Shown here piece after piece: positions 48,383 to 60,323 of a DNA stretch of 64,000 bases. The stretch's first letter is position 1, and the number at the start of each line of letters is the position of its first letter. The notes under the pieces were generated by a model. The model did not search any database. It had not been told where the DNA came from and saw nothing but the letters and a program-made list of their open reading frames with translations. The position numbers and the translations under genes are program-made. The stretch is from Wurfbainia villosa. Taxonomy: Eukaryota; Streptophyta; Magnoliopsida; Zingiberales; Zingiberaceae. The stretch is from assembly GCA_025175895.1 (NCBI GenBank), contig CM046001.1, forward strand, positions 47,677,719 through 47,741,718, read 5' to 3'.

Positions 48383-51035
48383 GCATATATATATATATAT
48401 GGCAATATGCAAAATGCCATAAGTCACAACAGTGCAGCATGGATGGTCATGCTGGCTCACCCTAAAGCTACCACGACCCCAGTGTGGTCTCGGTGGCTCG
48501 ACATGATAACTGTCCCAACTCAACACCAAGCACTACTCTCGAGTGGCTGAGTGAGCAGTATGATTGAGTAGCATATAAGCATAAAGAGCAAGCTACACGA
48601 TGGGGGGTCCCTGCTATTGGCCACTCCGATAGTCACTACCCATGAGTGTCGAGTGCCGCACACGCAGGACTACGGTACACAAATCTAACTACCACCATCT
48701 ATAGTGGTAGAGTGCGGCACCACAATGCTCTACCCTCACACCGGTTACTCCTCCTATGAGAAACCGTGGAGGTAGGATGACTGACGACCCTCTCAACCAT
48801 AACGAAGACCACGCCTCGAGCATGCATGCAAATGACATGAATGCACAGTCACACAAATAGACATCTACCACAGACTCTCTATTCTACAGAGAGTCATAAC
48901 AATCTGATCAATGCACTCTCTATCCTATAGAGAGTCGTACTCAACTGATCATAACACTCTCTATCCTGTAGAGAGTCATACCAATCTGATCGATGCACTC
49001 TCTATCCTGCAGAGAGTCATACTCAACTGGTCATAACAAGCTAGGACCACCAGTCTGTAGCGACATACAAATCACAATACACCTGACCATTTACACAACA
49101 CATGATCGGTGGTAAACATGCAACATAAGGGTATTGGAATCAATCCTACATTCAGGACATTACCTACCCACAGATGACCTTTTGCCCAATTTACAATCAG
49201 GTCGTCATCCGTACTTCACTATTTGCACTTAACTAAGCAATTCTAGGTTCACTTACATCACATCTGTAACTCCTAATCATGATGAAGTGAAATATGATAA
49301 CAGTAATAGAGAATAATAGGCCAATGACAAGTATCAAGCATAAGGATAAATAAGAGCGGAGTTAAGGTAATATGATCATATAAGATGATCATATATCTAA
49401 ATCTGTATGCAACAACAACTACCTGACCAGAGTTGGAAATTACCTACCTGATATGTAATTGTGTTGATTGTATTCGCATCCGAGAACTCTGCCTCAAATC
49501 AACGTCCTCACACTGATTCCACCTCAACCACTTCTTAATCTGCTTAAAGAGTCCAGTCCCAATTTAATCTAAATAAATCAAACATCACCACACAATGAAT
49601 AGGTATTATCATCACTATGTAATTATAGCAAATCCAGATCAGTTTACTAAACAAAACTGCTACACAACCATGAACAACCAAGTCTATACTTACCTCACGT
49701 CGTTCCACTTTCCTCACAAAGAATCCAGAAGTAAATCCAGTGTTAAAACCTATAGTCACATATAGTTCATCACCCACCTTATACTGATAAAAAATCTTAA
49801 CTACACAATTCACCTTATGCCCATCATGCATCTCCAACCAATCCATAGATCCATCAAACCACTTATCAATGTTGTGCATTCATAAATATTCATATTTAGA
49901 CTTACCCAACCTCGTTTCATTCGTCCACAGCTTCTTCATCGGCTTAAGGAAATCCAATATGTATCAAACAATTGGACTTAAGCAACATCCAATTCCAATA
50001 GACCTCTATAGATATATCAATCCTAATTCATCAATTACATAACCAAACAACCGCATAAAAATCCTTACCTAGTTTAGCATCAGTTGAACACAGCCAAGGG
50101 AATTCGTCAGAGCTTGCTGCTAACTACCCAACTCCTCTTGCCTTGGCGATTAATGCTCATAGTCGGTGCTCGGTGAGTGAAGTGTGGCAGTAGACGGAGG
50201 TACACAGTGGATTTGTTGCTCACAGCGAAGATTGGCTCCTCCTAAACTTAGTGATGACCGATCCCAGTGGTGGCTAGAGGATGGGAAGAGACGATGATGC
50301 TGGATTAGCAAACAGGGGGTCTGACGATGAGGTGGCTTGGCGCTGTGGCTGGATTCGGGACCAGGGCTGCGACATCTAGCTCGTGTCGATTGGCGGTGAC
50401 ACACAAGAAGAAGGGATCGACGGTGAGAAAAGACGACGGATCGGCTTGCCGGCGAGGCAAGCAACGATGGGCAGCGGTTGGCTCAGGCGTTGGTGGTGGC
50501 AGATCGACCGATGCTCTGGTCAATCGTCAGGAAGAGTCGCATGATCGAGCGATGGAGTGCCACAGTGGTGAAGATGGATTGACGCCCCACAAACACCGAC
50601 CACTGGCAGCGCTCGGCCGGTGATGCCCGCTCACCGTGAAGACCAACCTCGACGAGTGGGAAGTAGTGACAGCGACCACACTCGATCGGCGAAGAAAAGG
50701 AAGAGGAATAGGGAGGTCACGATGAGAAGAGATCGGGAGTCGAAGGAGGAGGAAAGAAAACACTCAGCTTTTAATCCACGATGTGAAACCGCGGAAAAAG
50801 GGTGGCTGGCGTTAATGGTTAAAAGCGGATCGGGTTTAGCTAACGGGTTGGGGTTTTGGGGATAACGAGTTGGTTTAATCCTATAATCAATTAACCCTTG
50901 GTTCAATTAAACCAAGATTCAATTAATTAACCCCATAGATTTCCATTTAAGTCCAGAAAAATTTCTAAAAATTCTGAAAAAATTTTATAAGATAATTTCT
51001 TAATTAACAAGGATATTTTTTTTCAGTATCTTACA
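47452..51035 (-). repeat. Element H 5' LTR
   Basis: 3584 bp, matching 41990-45566. The hairpin array recurs at about 48874-49020 and the TA tract at 48292-48405. A degenerate PBS (minus strand AGTGGTACTATAGCC) is at about 47432-47446. Confidence 0.92.
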
Positions 51036-51040
51036 ATAAT

Positions 51041-51994
51041 CTTCCTCCTGGCTCTATTACATGTTGGAGTGAAATGAAGAAAGCCTTTTTGGAAAAGTTT
51101 TTCCCCACATTCAAGACCATAGAAATTCAAAAGAGCATTTGTGGTATTGAGCAAATGATAGGAGAGACTCTATATGAGTATTGGGAGAGATTCAAAAGAT
51201 TGTGTGCTAGTTGCCCCCATCACCAAATTAGCGATCACATACTCATCTTGCACTTCTATGATGGATTATTTCCTATGGACAGGTGTATGCTTGATGTAGC
51301 TAGTGAAGGGGCCCTAATCAACAAGACTCCTGCTCAGGCTAGAGAACTTATTTAGGTCATGGCTGCGAATTCACAACATTCTTATCAGCCTCCACTAGCA
51401 TTTCAGATGTTGGCTCCTGAGTTCCAGAATATCCCAATGCTTAATAGCCCATAGCAGTCCTAGCAGATGCAAGCACAAGGATTTATTCAGCCTTCATCAA
51501 AGACCATTTCTCTGCATATCGATGCGCTAGAGGAGATGGATTGTGGAGTATGTGATAGTCAAGTTTATGATCCTACTACTCTACAGGACTCCAATATTTC
51601 TATGTTCTATGATAATGAAGCTGTGGATGATGTGGATGTTATTGTAGATAAGAGTGCAGATATTATTGTAGATGATACTATTACTCCTGCTTGTGAAATT
51701 GTTAATGTTGCACATGATATTTCAAATGTAGCAGATTTTGTTACTTATATTGAGGTTGATGATGTTGTAAATGAGGCAGTGTCTGTAGAATTATTATGTT
51801 CAGTTGTGCAACTACCTGATATGCCTGACCAGAATTGCTCTGAAGATATTAAGATGATTTCCATAGGAGTGATAGATATCTGGAGAGCCCCATACTGGAA
51901 ACTCCTATTACAGCCTAAGCCTCCAACATTTCTTCTTAACAAGACTCCAACACCTCTGCTGATGAAGGCCCTAACATTCCATACAATAATCTAG
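51041..51994 (+). pseudogene. Element G gag, Gag-domain part, after H
   Basis: Begins NLPPGSITCWSEMKKAFLEK at the H boundary. Contains the retrotransposon Gag domain: FFPTFKTIEI, a Glu-Thr-Leu-Tyr-Glu block, WERFKRLCASCPHH, HFYDGL and NKTPAQARELI. TAG at 51353 ends the first frame and more stops follow near 51450; then an acidic 175-residue tail (51467-51994) contains EEMDCGVCDSQ. Element I has a relative of that tail. No zinc knuckle and no protease follow. Gag would form the particle shell; this copy is split and stopped. Confidence 0.85.
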
Positions 51995-53744
51995 CCCCAA
52001 GGCTGGACACTTTTCCTGAATCGCCTCCGACCACCAGAGATTACATATGATGAGGCGATGATATTGGAGGGAGTAGCATAGTACTATCATGATCACACCA
52101 TGAAGGCTATCACCCCCATTCAGTCCATCCCACTCCCGACATGGATGCATACTTTGAATCTTCTTCAACCACCAGGACGGGATTTCTTTCGGAGCACTCC
52201 ACTGCCTACGTGGCTCCTTTTATTGAATCTTCTCCAACCACCAGGACCTCAGGGGAGTTTTTTCTATCTCATCTCTTTTCTTTTTCTTTGCATATATGTT
52301 TCTTTTACTTCATTTGTTTTTGTTTTAGTTGTTATATTTCGTTTGTTGAGTTTTTGTTTTATCGGGTTTTTCAAATAAATTTCCTATGCATTCCTTTATA
52401 TCATCTTAGAAGTCATGAAAACTAGTTAAATTTGATTGTCAAATTTTGAGATTTATTGTCATGAATGGATTATTTGATTGCATGTGGTTACTACTTGGTG
52501 ATGGATTATATGTTGATAGACTGAATTGATTATTTCTGTTTACCTAGTGAGGATTGAGCCTATTTTTATTGCTTGTGTTTGGTGCACTTGTGGTTATTGT
52601 AACTCTAGAGTTTGCTTTGATTCTTTCTTACTATGAAGGCTATCTAACTTGTTTCCCTTTACTACTTTTGTTGTCACATGCTACTCAAATAATTTTCTTA
52701 TCATACGCCATGCCATTTTCATTAGTCATTCTACTGTCTTTCTATACTTTCATCATGTCATTTCTTTCTCTTTCCATTTTGTTGGATGTGGAATATTGGA
52801 TGCTTCACGATAAGTTTTTGCCCGAGATGGACAAAAATTTCAGTGTGGGGGAGAGAATAGCTTAGGGAAATTTAGTGTTAGCATATGCAAGTCGTGCTTG
52901 ATCACCATGAGCTAGCCATGCTCTTTATCTTTTTAGCTGAGCTTGATGTCGGAGCATAGGGAAGTGCACTACATGTTGAAAAAAAATTTGAAAAAAAAAG
53001 TTGAAAAAAAAGAATAAATATTTGGGTTCCCATGAAATAAAAAAAATTATGAAAATTTTGACATGTTGTGCCATTCATTTTTTTTATTTATGTATGATAG
53101 TATTTTTTAGCGACATCCCTTGTTGCAATCATTGAGAGATTTATTGTATATCATGAGTAGATTTGTATTAAAGAATGTGATAAGGGTTGTTTACATGTTT
53201 ATTGAGTTGGAAGAAAAAAATTTAAGGGCAATGTTTTCTTGTACTCATCTATGTAGCATTCTAGTATTTCCATATCTTCTTGCATTTCTTTAGCTATTTC
53301 TTACCTTTCTTTCCTTTCACAGATATTGTCCTTTTTCTTGTATTCATGTTTCCCTTACATTCTTAATAAGCCTTCAGTGATTGTGCATTCTTATGTGTAT
53401 ATAGTGGTGAAGGTAGGAGAAAAGCAAGCATATGGTAGTTCATAAACCATGAGTAGCTTGAGTGAACTCCATTATTACATGCTTATGAGAGCGAGAGAAA
53501 CCACCACTTACTTTGTGAGGCTTAATCATTCTCAGTCTATTCAGGATGGATTGAAGTCACCATGTTTGTTAACCTATGTAAGATTTGAGTCATGATTGCT
53601 TGAGTCTTTGAGATTTGACAATCCTAGGTAACTTTCTTTCACGTATTTCTATGTATGATTGGGAATTTCTAGGGAAATATATCTTCAGCTTATTTTTAAT
53701 TTTCTTTACTTGCTCGGGACGTGCAAGAATAAGTGTAGGGGAAT
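51995..53744 (+). other. Element G 3' spacer and PPT
   Basis: Non-coding, 1.75 kb; parallels 58420-59724 in I. A PPT-like CAGTGTGGGGGAGAGAA lies at about 52842, and the true PPT AAGTGTAGGGGAAT at 53731-53744. Frames at 52100-52865 are hydrophobic, low-complexity and not conserved in I. Confidence 0.75.
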
Positions 53745-55663
53745 TGATAACTACCATTTTTTCGTGTTATTTTGGTCCTTAATCTCACTATTTTTATCCT
53801 CTCGAGTGATTATTTATCGATTATTATCATGTTTTATGAGTTGGATTTATTTTTGGACCTTATTGTAAATTCTCCTAAATTTTGGATTTATATGCAAATT
53901 TTATCTTTGTTTGTAGGATATCGAGATGAGCCACTGGACTAGACTCAAGTTGGATCAAATATGGCTTCATCTAGGGCCAGAAGGATCATTTCAAACTGGA
54001 TTAATCTAGACCCTTCATCAAGATCAGAAGCAGTTTAATCAAAGAGTTCAGATCTATTTAATCCTGACAATCTGATGAGATCTGATTGATTTGAGCCATC
54101 CATCTAAATCTAGAGAGATTCGGTCCATACATTTAGATATGGACATCTTGACCGTTCATCCAGATTCGACCGTTCGTGATTATCCCTTCAGATTGATCAG
54201 ATCCATTCATTCCAAATCGGAGGAATATGAGCCATTGGATGCACGACTAGTTTAAATAGATTAATCAGATTCATTAAACCCTAGCTCTATTGGACGGGTG
54301 AGATTGAAAGGGGCTTGGATTGGATGGTCAAAGAAATTCACTTAAGTAAATCAACAATTTCCCATCTCCTTCCATCGCGCAGTGCAGAACAGTCCTTCTT
54401 CCTCCATCGCACGATGCCGACGCCTTCTCCTTCCACGACCAAGCACCGTCGGCCGTCCACTCAGTCTGCCAAGGTCGGCGGTGGTCTTTTCCATCACCTC
54501 CCCTTTCATGCACAAGGAGCTGGCTCCATCTTCATCTTCAAGTAACGATCTTCACACGACGCCACCGTCAACATCACTACAGCTCCGCCAGCCGTTTTCC
54601 TTACCAAGCTCTGTCACCACCGATCATCGGAGTGGGGATTCCCCTCCGTCATCACCTTCATCCGACCAGCAGCTCCGGCAGCCGATCCACAGCTTCGACA
54701 GTGCTCAACGTTTGCGGCCAACACCTTCACGATAGCGCCGAATTCCATCTTCATCCAGCAACAACTTCCGATGGCAAATTCAACTTCCATTGATGTGTTT
54801 TGATTGTCTCTTTGCTTTTGTTAGTTGAATGTCTGTAATCGAATTTACCTTCCATGTCTAATTTGTACGTACTTAGTTTAATTTGTTTCATGCTTACGTA
54901 GTGTTCGATAAAATGCTTCTTAGAGTAATTAGGTTGTTGTTCATAGATTAGATTTAGTTAGTTTCTTTATTTTAATCATGTTCATGCATTAGATTTCGTT
55001 GATGCATTGCTTATTTTATTTGGTTGTTAGTTAAATCTCTTCTTCCCTTAAGCCCTAGCAGCCACCTTCACCTTCCTTTCATCCATTTTTCTCCACAGAT
55101 TCGATGAGGAACCGCTTCATCGAGAGATTTCGGCAACGTCCTCCATCTCCTCAGCTCATCCACCTTCTCCTTCGAATTCGAGGAGTTCTGTCCCGACGAC
55201 ACTTCTTCGAGCTCAACCGGATCCACGAGAGTTCGGAGCATCAATCAAACTATTGTATTCAGGAGTTTGCACCATCCCACATCCACTGTCATTTGCGGAG
55301 TCTCGATCGAGCTTCGTTGGACTTAGCCGGAGGAACTTGTTCATTCACCGGGCCTATCTTGGGTTGATTAGATCATTTATTTCCTCTTCCAGTTTTTTTG
55401 TTGATTTAATTCCTGCATTGTTTGATTTAGTTCTTGCATGTTAGTTTAGAGTTTTAATTATCTTACAACCATAGGTTAGAGCTAAAATCCCAAACCCCCA
55501 TCTTCAATAGAAAACCCAAAGCAATAACTAGTGATCCTAAGTTTACTATTCTATCAATTACACTTGTTGGGAAACGATCCAGGCCATCCACTATGCTATA
55601 TTAGTGTAGTTAGAGGGTTCATTAATTAATTTATAATGGTACCATGACAAAAACAGGTTATCA
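53745..55663 (+). repeat. Element G 3' LTR
   Basis: 1919 bp, matching 39543-41444 over its whole length, ending AACAGGTTATCA before the TSD GTACC. Confidence 0.93.
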
Positions 55664-55697
55664 GTACCGCGACAAATAACTATTCAATAGCAAATTT

Positions 55698-55765
55698 TAG
55701 TATAGTGGTGAGTAGTCCTGCCTGTCACGCAAGTGACCCGGGTTCGTTCCCCGATAATGACGTCA
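55698..55765 (+). pseudogene. tRNA-Asp(GTC)-derived sequence between inverted LTRs
   Basis: TAGTATAGTGGTGAGTAGTC matches the D arm of plant tRNA-Asp, CCTGTCACGC the anticodon loop with GTC at 55724-55726, and GACCCGGGTTCGTTCCCCG the T arm. The 3' acceptor strand is followed by G and TCA, in the place of the discriminator base and a CCA end. The 5' acceptor strand is missing and replaced by AAATTTT, so it cannot fold into a working tRNA. CCA is not normally encoded in plant tRNA genes, so the sequence most likely comes from a reverse-transcribed primer tRNA. Confidence 0.85.
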
Positions 55766-55771
55766 AAATTT

Positions 55772-57674
55772 TGTATTGAACAGTTATTTGTCACGGTATC
55801 ATTCCCAAATTATTTATCGAACCCCATAACTACACTAATGCAGTATAAAGTAACTCGGGTCGTCTCCCATGTGAACTCAATGGTTGAACATTTGTTTCTA
55901 AACATTATTAACACTGGGGGTTCCTACCACTATCAAAACAATTATTCGAAAGCTAACCTAATGAGCAAGAATAATTCAACCATGCACTGCACTATCACTA
56001 TGCGATACAATGGTTAAACAATTCTAATTAATAGACATGACCATGCACCGCACTGCCACTATACGATATAATGATCAAATATTAACTGAAAACTAATCTA
56101 ACAAACCTAAGCAATTCAACCATGCACCGCATTGTCACTATACGATACAATGATCAAATATTAACTGAAAACTAACCTAACAAACCTAAACAATTCAACC
56201 ATGCACCGCACTGTCACTATATGATACAATGATCAAATATTAACTGAAATCTAACGTAACAAGCCTAAGCAATTCAATCATGCACCTCACTATCACTATA
56301 CGATACAATGATTAAATATTAACTGAAATCTAATATAACAAACCTAAGCAATTCAATCATGCACCGCACTATCACTATACGATACAATGATCAAACATTT
56401 CTAATTAATGGAAATAACAATTAACCTTGTAGAAAATAAACCTAACTACCACTTAAACAATGTAAACGATCAACAATAACTAATTAAACTTCCAAAATAA
56501 ACTACCACATGAAACATCAAATGAAACATTAAATCAAACAACCTATTCAATTAAAAAGTAATCATCCAAATGAAAATACAAAACAAACCAACAAACATAA
56601 CCAAATAGAAGAATAAAAATTAACCGACAATTGTCCACAACTCCCGGAAAGGAACCACCCTCTCCAGTGAACAAGGATAGTGCTGGATAGCTCCTAACAG
56701 CTTCAATGGAACGAATCTCTCGTCATAATATCCCTCCAACAAGAGCTGGAATTAATAAAGACACGGACCACTACATCGGTGAATGAGTTTCAGGGTGCCA
56801 AATCACCGCAGTCGATGGATGAATTTGTGGAGGCGAAGCGGTCGAATCACGGCACTGGAAGGGAAGGAAATCAGAGCTATGAACGTCTATGGGTCTTCAC
56901 CAACGCTGGAATTGAGACTCTGCCGTCGGAATTGAGAAGATTAAGAGGCTACCGAAGCTAGAAAAAGGTGTTGCCAAATCATGAGAGTAGAAGATAACCC
57001 TAGTCGTCCGAATCATGTCCAACTAAGTCGTCTCAGCTCCGATCGCTAGACATTGAAGAACACCAATTAAGACGACCGAAGATCCTACTCTACTCGGCAA
57101 ACCTGTCGTCTGCCCAACTTCAGAACTCAACTCCGTCGGACCAAGGAAAGGAAACTTCGGATGGATGGAGATGAAGGAGACACTGCTGGTGTCTGCCGGA
57201 ACACCATCGCCGAACCCGCTGTGGATGAATCGCCACTCACCGCGCGTGAGAGGAGGAAGAAGGTGTGCTACTTCTATTGCGATTGACTCGCGAGTGGGAA
57301 AATGTTGGTTTTTTTAACTTCTTTTCCTTAGTCGTCCGATCACACGCCCCTTCATCTCAGCCACCCACTTAGAGCTAGGGTTTAATGAATCCAATTAATC
57401 TTCTCCCTAGGTAGGCTGATCAATCAAATCCGATGGTTGCAATCGATTTGCATCCAGATCAACAACTGTGATTACTCTAATTAGGCTCTTTTTTCATGTT
57501 TCCTACAAAATCACATGCAATTCGTGAAAAATACTGAAATTATAGGAATTAACGCAATTAATTGCAAATAGACTCAATATGTAAAATCATACTGAATAAT
57601 AGTAATTACCCCATCAAAGAGCCTAAAATATCTAATCTCTAAGTAAAAATAGCATAATAAAAATGCAACTATCA
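55772..57674 (-). repeat. Inverted J LTR next to the I primer-binding site
   Basis: 1903 bp, reverse complement of the J LTR (its U3 start TGATAGTTGC reads out at 57674). Both sides carry AATTT on the + strand (55767-55771 and 57675-57679). Its U5 end faces the tRNA-Asp copy, while its U3 start abuts the PBS of element I, an orientation opposite to that of a proper 5' LTR. Confidence 0.88.
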
Positions 57675-57739
57675 AATTTTGGCACCATTGTGGGGGAGTG
57701 TAACGGTGCTTAGTAGACTTCGGATTATTTAGGGCTTCA

Positions 57740-58417
57740 TTGTATCATTTTCTGTATATCCATGTATTTTGTCATGTCTACTTCCTGTGTCTTTTGATTT
57801 GTTTGTTGGTGTTTCAGGAAAGACTAAGAATTACCTTTTCTGAGAAACATGGATCTGTTTTATCAGTAGTAAGGAGACTACAGTGGATCGAATTACAGCT
57901 AGATCAAATTGCAACATCCATCGGCCAGATACAAGTACAAGAGTTCATTCATCCTCCGTCACAGATCATTCTTATGGATATCGACGTGCTTAGGGAGATT
58001 AATTGTGGAGTGGGTGAAAGGCATACCTATGATTCACCTACTCCACAGGACTCCTATGAACCATTGTGTTGTGATGTGATTTTGGACACTGATGGATGTA
58101 AATTCATTGATGAAGTTGTTGTTGTATCAGATATTAAGGATGATGACATGGGAGTGGTGGATAGTTGGGCACCCCCAGACTGGACACTCCCACCTGAGGT
58201 CGAGTCTCCAAGAATGTTGTTGATGAAGGCCCTGACAGATAATGCAATAATCCAGCCCCCAAGTTGGAAACTTCTGCTGAATCGCCTTAGACCTCCAAAG
58301 AAGTCAAATAAGAAGGCGATCATATTAGATGGAGAAGCACAGGACTATTCTGATCACATGAAGGAGGTGCTCGCATTCTATCGATCCATCCCACCTCCAA
58401 TTTGGATTTTACTTTAA
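57740..58417 (+). pseudogene. Element I gag tail
   Basis: Open frame whose readable part (from about 57815) resembles the acidic tail of G gag: LMDIDVLREINCGVGERH against HIDALEEMDCGVCDSQ, and a shared LLMKALT block. The Gag domain present in G is missing. The first 25 or so residues are hydrophobic and lie in the leader, so the annotated start is doubtful. No pol follows. Confidence 0.65.
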
Positions 58418-59724
58418 ACCATCTTCAACCGTCGAAGAGGACTTTTACTCCACTCCCAGCCTGGATATTCTTACTGAGCCGCCTCTAACCACCAGAACCT
58501 CAAGGGAGTTTGCTCCATCTCATCTTTTTTTCTGTTCATTGTATACACATTTCTTTTACTTTATTTGTTTTTGTTTTACTTGTTATGTTTCATTTGTTGA
58601 GTATTTGTTTAGTCGGTTTTTTAAATAAATTTCCTATGCATTCCTTTATATCATCTTAGAAGTCGTGAAAGCTAGTTAAATTTGATTGTCGAGTTTCAGG
58701 GATTTATTGTCAGGAATGGATTATTTGATTGCATTTGGTTACTCCTTATTGATGGATTCTGTGTTGATAGATTTAGATGATTATTTTTCATTCCTAGTGA
58801 GGAATGTGCCTATTTTTATTTCTTGTGTGTGGTGCACTTATGGTTATTGTAACTCTAGAACTTGCTTTGATTCTTTCGAGACCACACAATCATAGGTTTG
58901 CATGATTATTATGAAGGCATTCTCACATATTTTCCTTTACTTCTTTTATTTCCACATGCTTATTGAATAATATTGTAGTTGTTCATCATATCATTTTTAT
59001 TTCCTTCCATTATTTCCTTCTTTGTTACTCTTCTGGATGTGGAATAGAATGTTCTATGTTACTCTTCTGAAATAAATCTATCCTAGTATTAAACACTAAT
59101 AACTAATGGAAATAACACTTAAACAAGCAAGAAATCAAACTAACAAACAATTGGGGCATTGTTTAGTGAATTGTGAAAAGCTAGCTTTGATGAGACCTAT
59201 TGGGGCATTGCTTTCTTGTACTCATCTATATAGCATTCAAGTATTTCCATATCTTCTTGGATTTCTTTAGCTATTTCATTTCTTACATTTCTTTCCTTTC
59301 ACACATATTGTAATTTTTCTTGTATTCATGTTTCCCTTACATTCCTAATAAGCCTTCTATAATTGTGCATTCTTATGTGTATATAGTAAAGGTAGAAGAA
59401 AAACAAGAATATGGGAGTGCATAAACCCATGAGTAGCTTGAGTGAACTCCACTATTATATGCTTATGAGAGTGAGAGAAACCACCACTTATCTTGTGAGG
59501 CTTAATCATTCATAGTCTATTCAGGATGGATTGAAGTCACCATGTTTGTTAACCTATGTAAGATTTGAGTCCATGATTGCTTGAGTCTTTGAGATTTGAC
59601 AATCCTAGGTAATTTTCTTTCATGATTTTCTATGTATGCTTGGGAATTGCTAGGGAAATATACCTTTAGTTTGCTTTTAATTTTCTTTGCTTGCTCGGAT
59701 GCACAAGAATAAGTGTGGGGGAAT
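58418..59724 (+). other. Element I 3' spacer and PPT
   Basis: Non-coding, parallel to the G spacer. Ends in the PPT at 59711-59724. Nothing else seen. Confidence 0.72.
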
Positions 59725-60323
59725 TGATAACTACAATTTTATCATATTATTTTGGTCCTAAATATTAATGTTTTTATCCTCTCGAGTGATTTATTGTTGA
59801 TTATTAACATGTTTTATGAGTTTGGATTCATTTTGGACCTTATTGTGAATTCTCCTAAATTTTGGACTTATATGCAAAATTTATCTTTGTTTGTTTGAGA
59901 TCGAGATGAGCCAAATGACTAGACTAAAGTTGAATCAAATATAACTTCATCTAGGATCATAATGGCCATCTCAAAATGATTTAATCGGAGCCCTTCATCA
60001 AGATCGAAGGAAATCCAATCAAGAGATCAAATCTGAGCAATATGGACCGTGCGATTAAAGAGGCTTGATTCTGAGCCATCTATCCAGATATGGAGAGATC
60101 TAGTCCAAACTTTTAGATCTGGACATCTTAGCCCTTCATCCAGATTTGACCGATCGTTATCGTCCCTTCATATTGATCAGATGTGACCATCCAAAATTGG
60201 ATCGATCACCACCATTTGATGGAGCAGCCTAATTAAGCAAATATTGATTCATCAAAACCTAGCTTAAATTGACGGTTGATATCGATGGGATAAGATGATC
60301 GGACAGTCACAAGAAATCATCTT
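59725..60323 (+). repeat. Element I 3' LTR (first 599 bp), cut by L
   Basis: TGATAACTACAATTTTATC..., G-type LTR start, collinear with 39543 onward until L begins at 60324. The remainder is outside the window. Confidence 0.85.

Larger units (their letters stand above)
41990..51035 (-). mobile_element. Element H: decayed gypsy chromovirus-type element with very long LTRs
   Basis: 9046 bp with exact TSD ATAAT (41985-41989 and 51036-51040), inserted in the gag of G. The LTRs are 3577 and 3584 bp but only 1.9 kb lies between them. Orientation is minus: the complement of a GGGGAGAA tract borders the left LTR (45567-45578), and the pol C terminus reads KFEDQIFISRGE toward it. LTRs differ by roughly 8% over 215 bp by eye, so H is an old insertion. 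Only integrase and the pol end remain. Confidence 0.92.
39543..55663 (+). mobile_element. Element G: gag-only gypsy (Athila-like) element, containing H
   Basis: LTRs 39543-41444 (1902 bp) and 53745-55663 (1919 bp); both begin TGATAACTACC and end GGTTATCA. Flanks ATACC and GTACC are a TSD with one change. The PBS is TGGCGCCGTTG, the tRNA-Asp type used by the Athila/Tat branch. Without H the internal region is about 3.25 kb and contains only gag and a spacer. No protease, RT, RNase H or integrase is present, so it is non-autonomous. Confidence 0.9.
36139..55692 (+). repeat. Element J LTR, interrupted by K and G
   Basis: Pieces are 36139-37685, 39194-39542 and 55664-55692. It begins TGATAGTTACATTTG and ends near CAATAGC(A). 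Without the inserts it is about 1.9 kb. It is homologous to the G LTR over much of its length but has its own ends. A closely matching inverted copy stands at 55772-57674. Frames at 36478-37262 are GC-rich LTR shadows. Confidence 0.85.
57675..60323 (+). mobile_element. Element I: G/J-related gypsy element, internal region and part of 3' LTR
   Basis: Starts AATTTTGGCACCATTG (PBS with two differences from G over TGGCGCCGTTG). The internal region of about 2.05 kb holds only the tail of gag and a spacer. PPT AAGTGTGGGGGAAT at 59711-59724 is followed by a G-type LTR. The usual 5' LTR is absent; the inverted J LTR stands in its place. L interrupts the 3' LTR. Confidence 0.82.

Noticed and set aside
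52554..52865. 103-codon hydrophobic frame as an envelope-like gene of G
   Set aside because: No signal-peptide/fusion layout or Cys pattern; the parallel region of I (58686-58895) does not keep the frame.
55698..55765. Functional tRNA-Asp gene
   Set aside because: No 5' acceptor strand, a changed T stem and acceptor strand, and an encoded CCA-like end; it is a derived copy.
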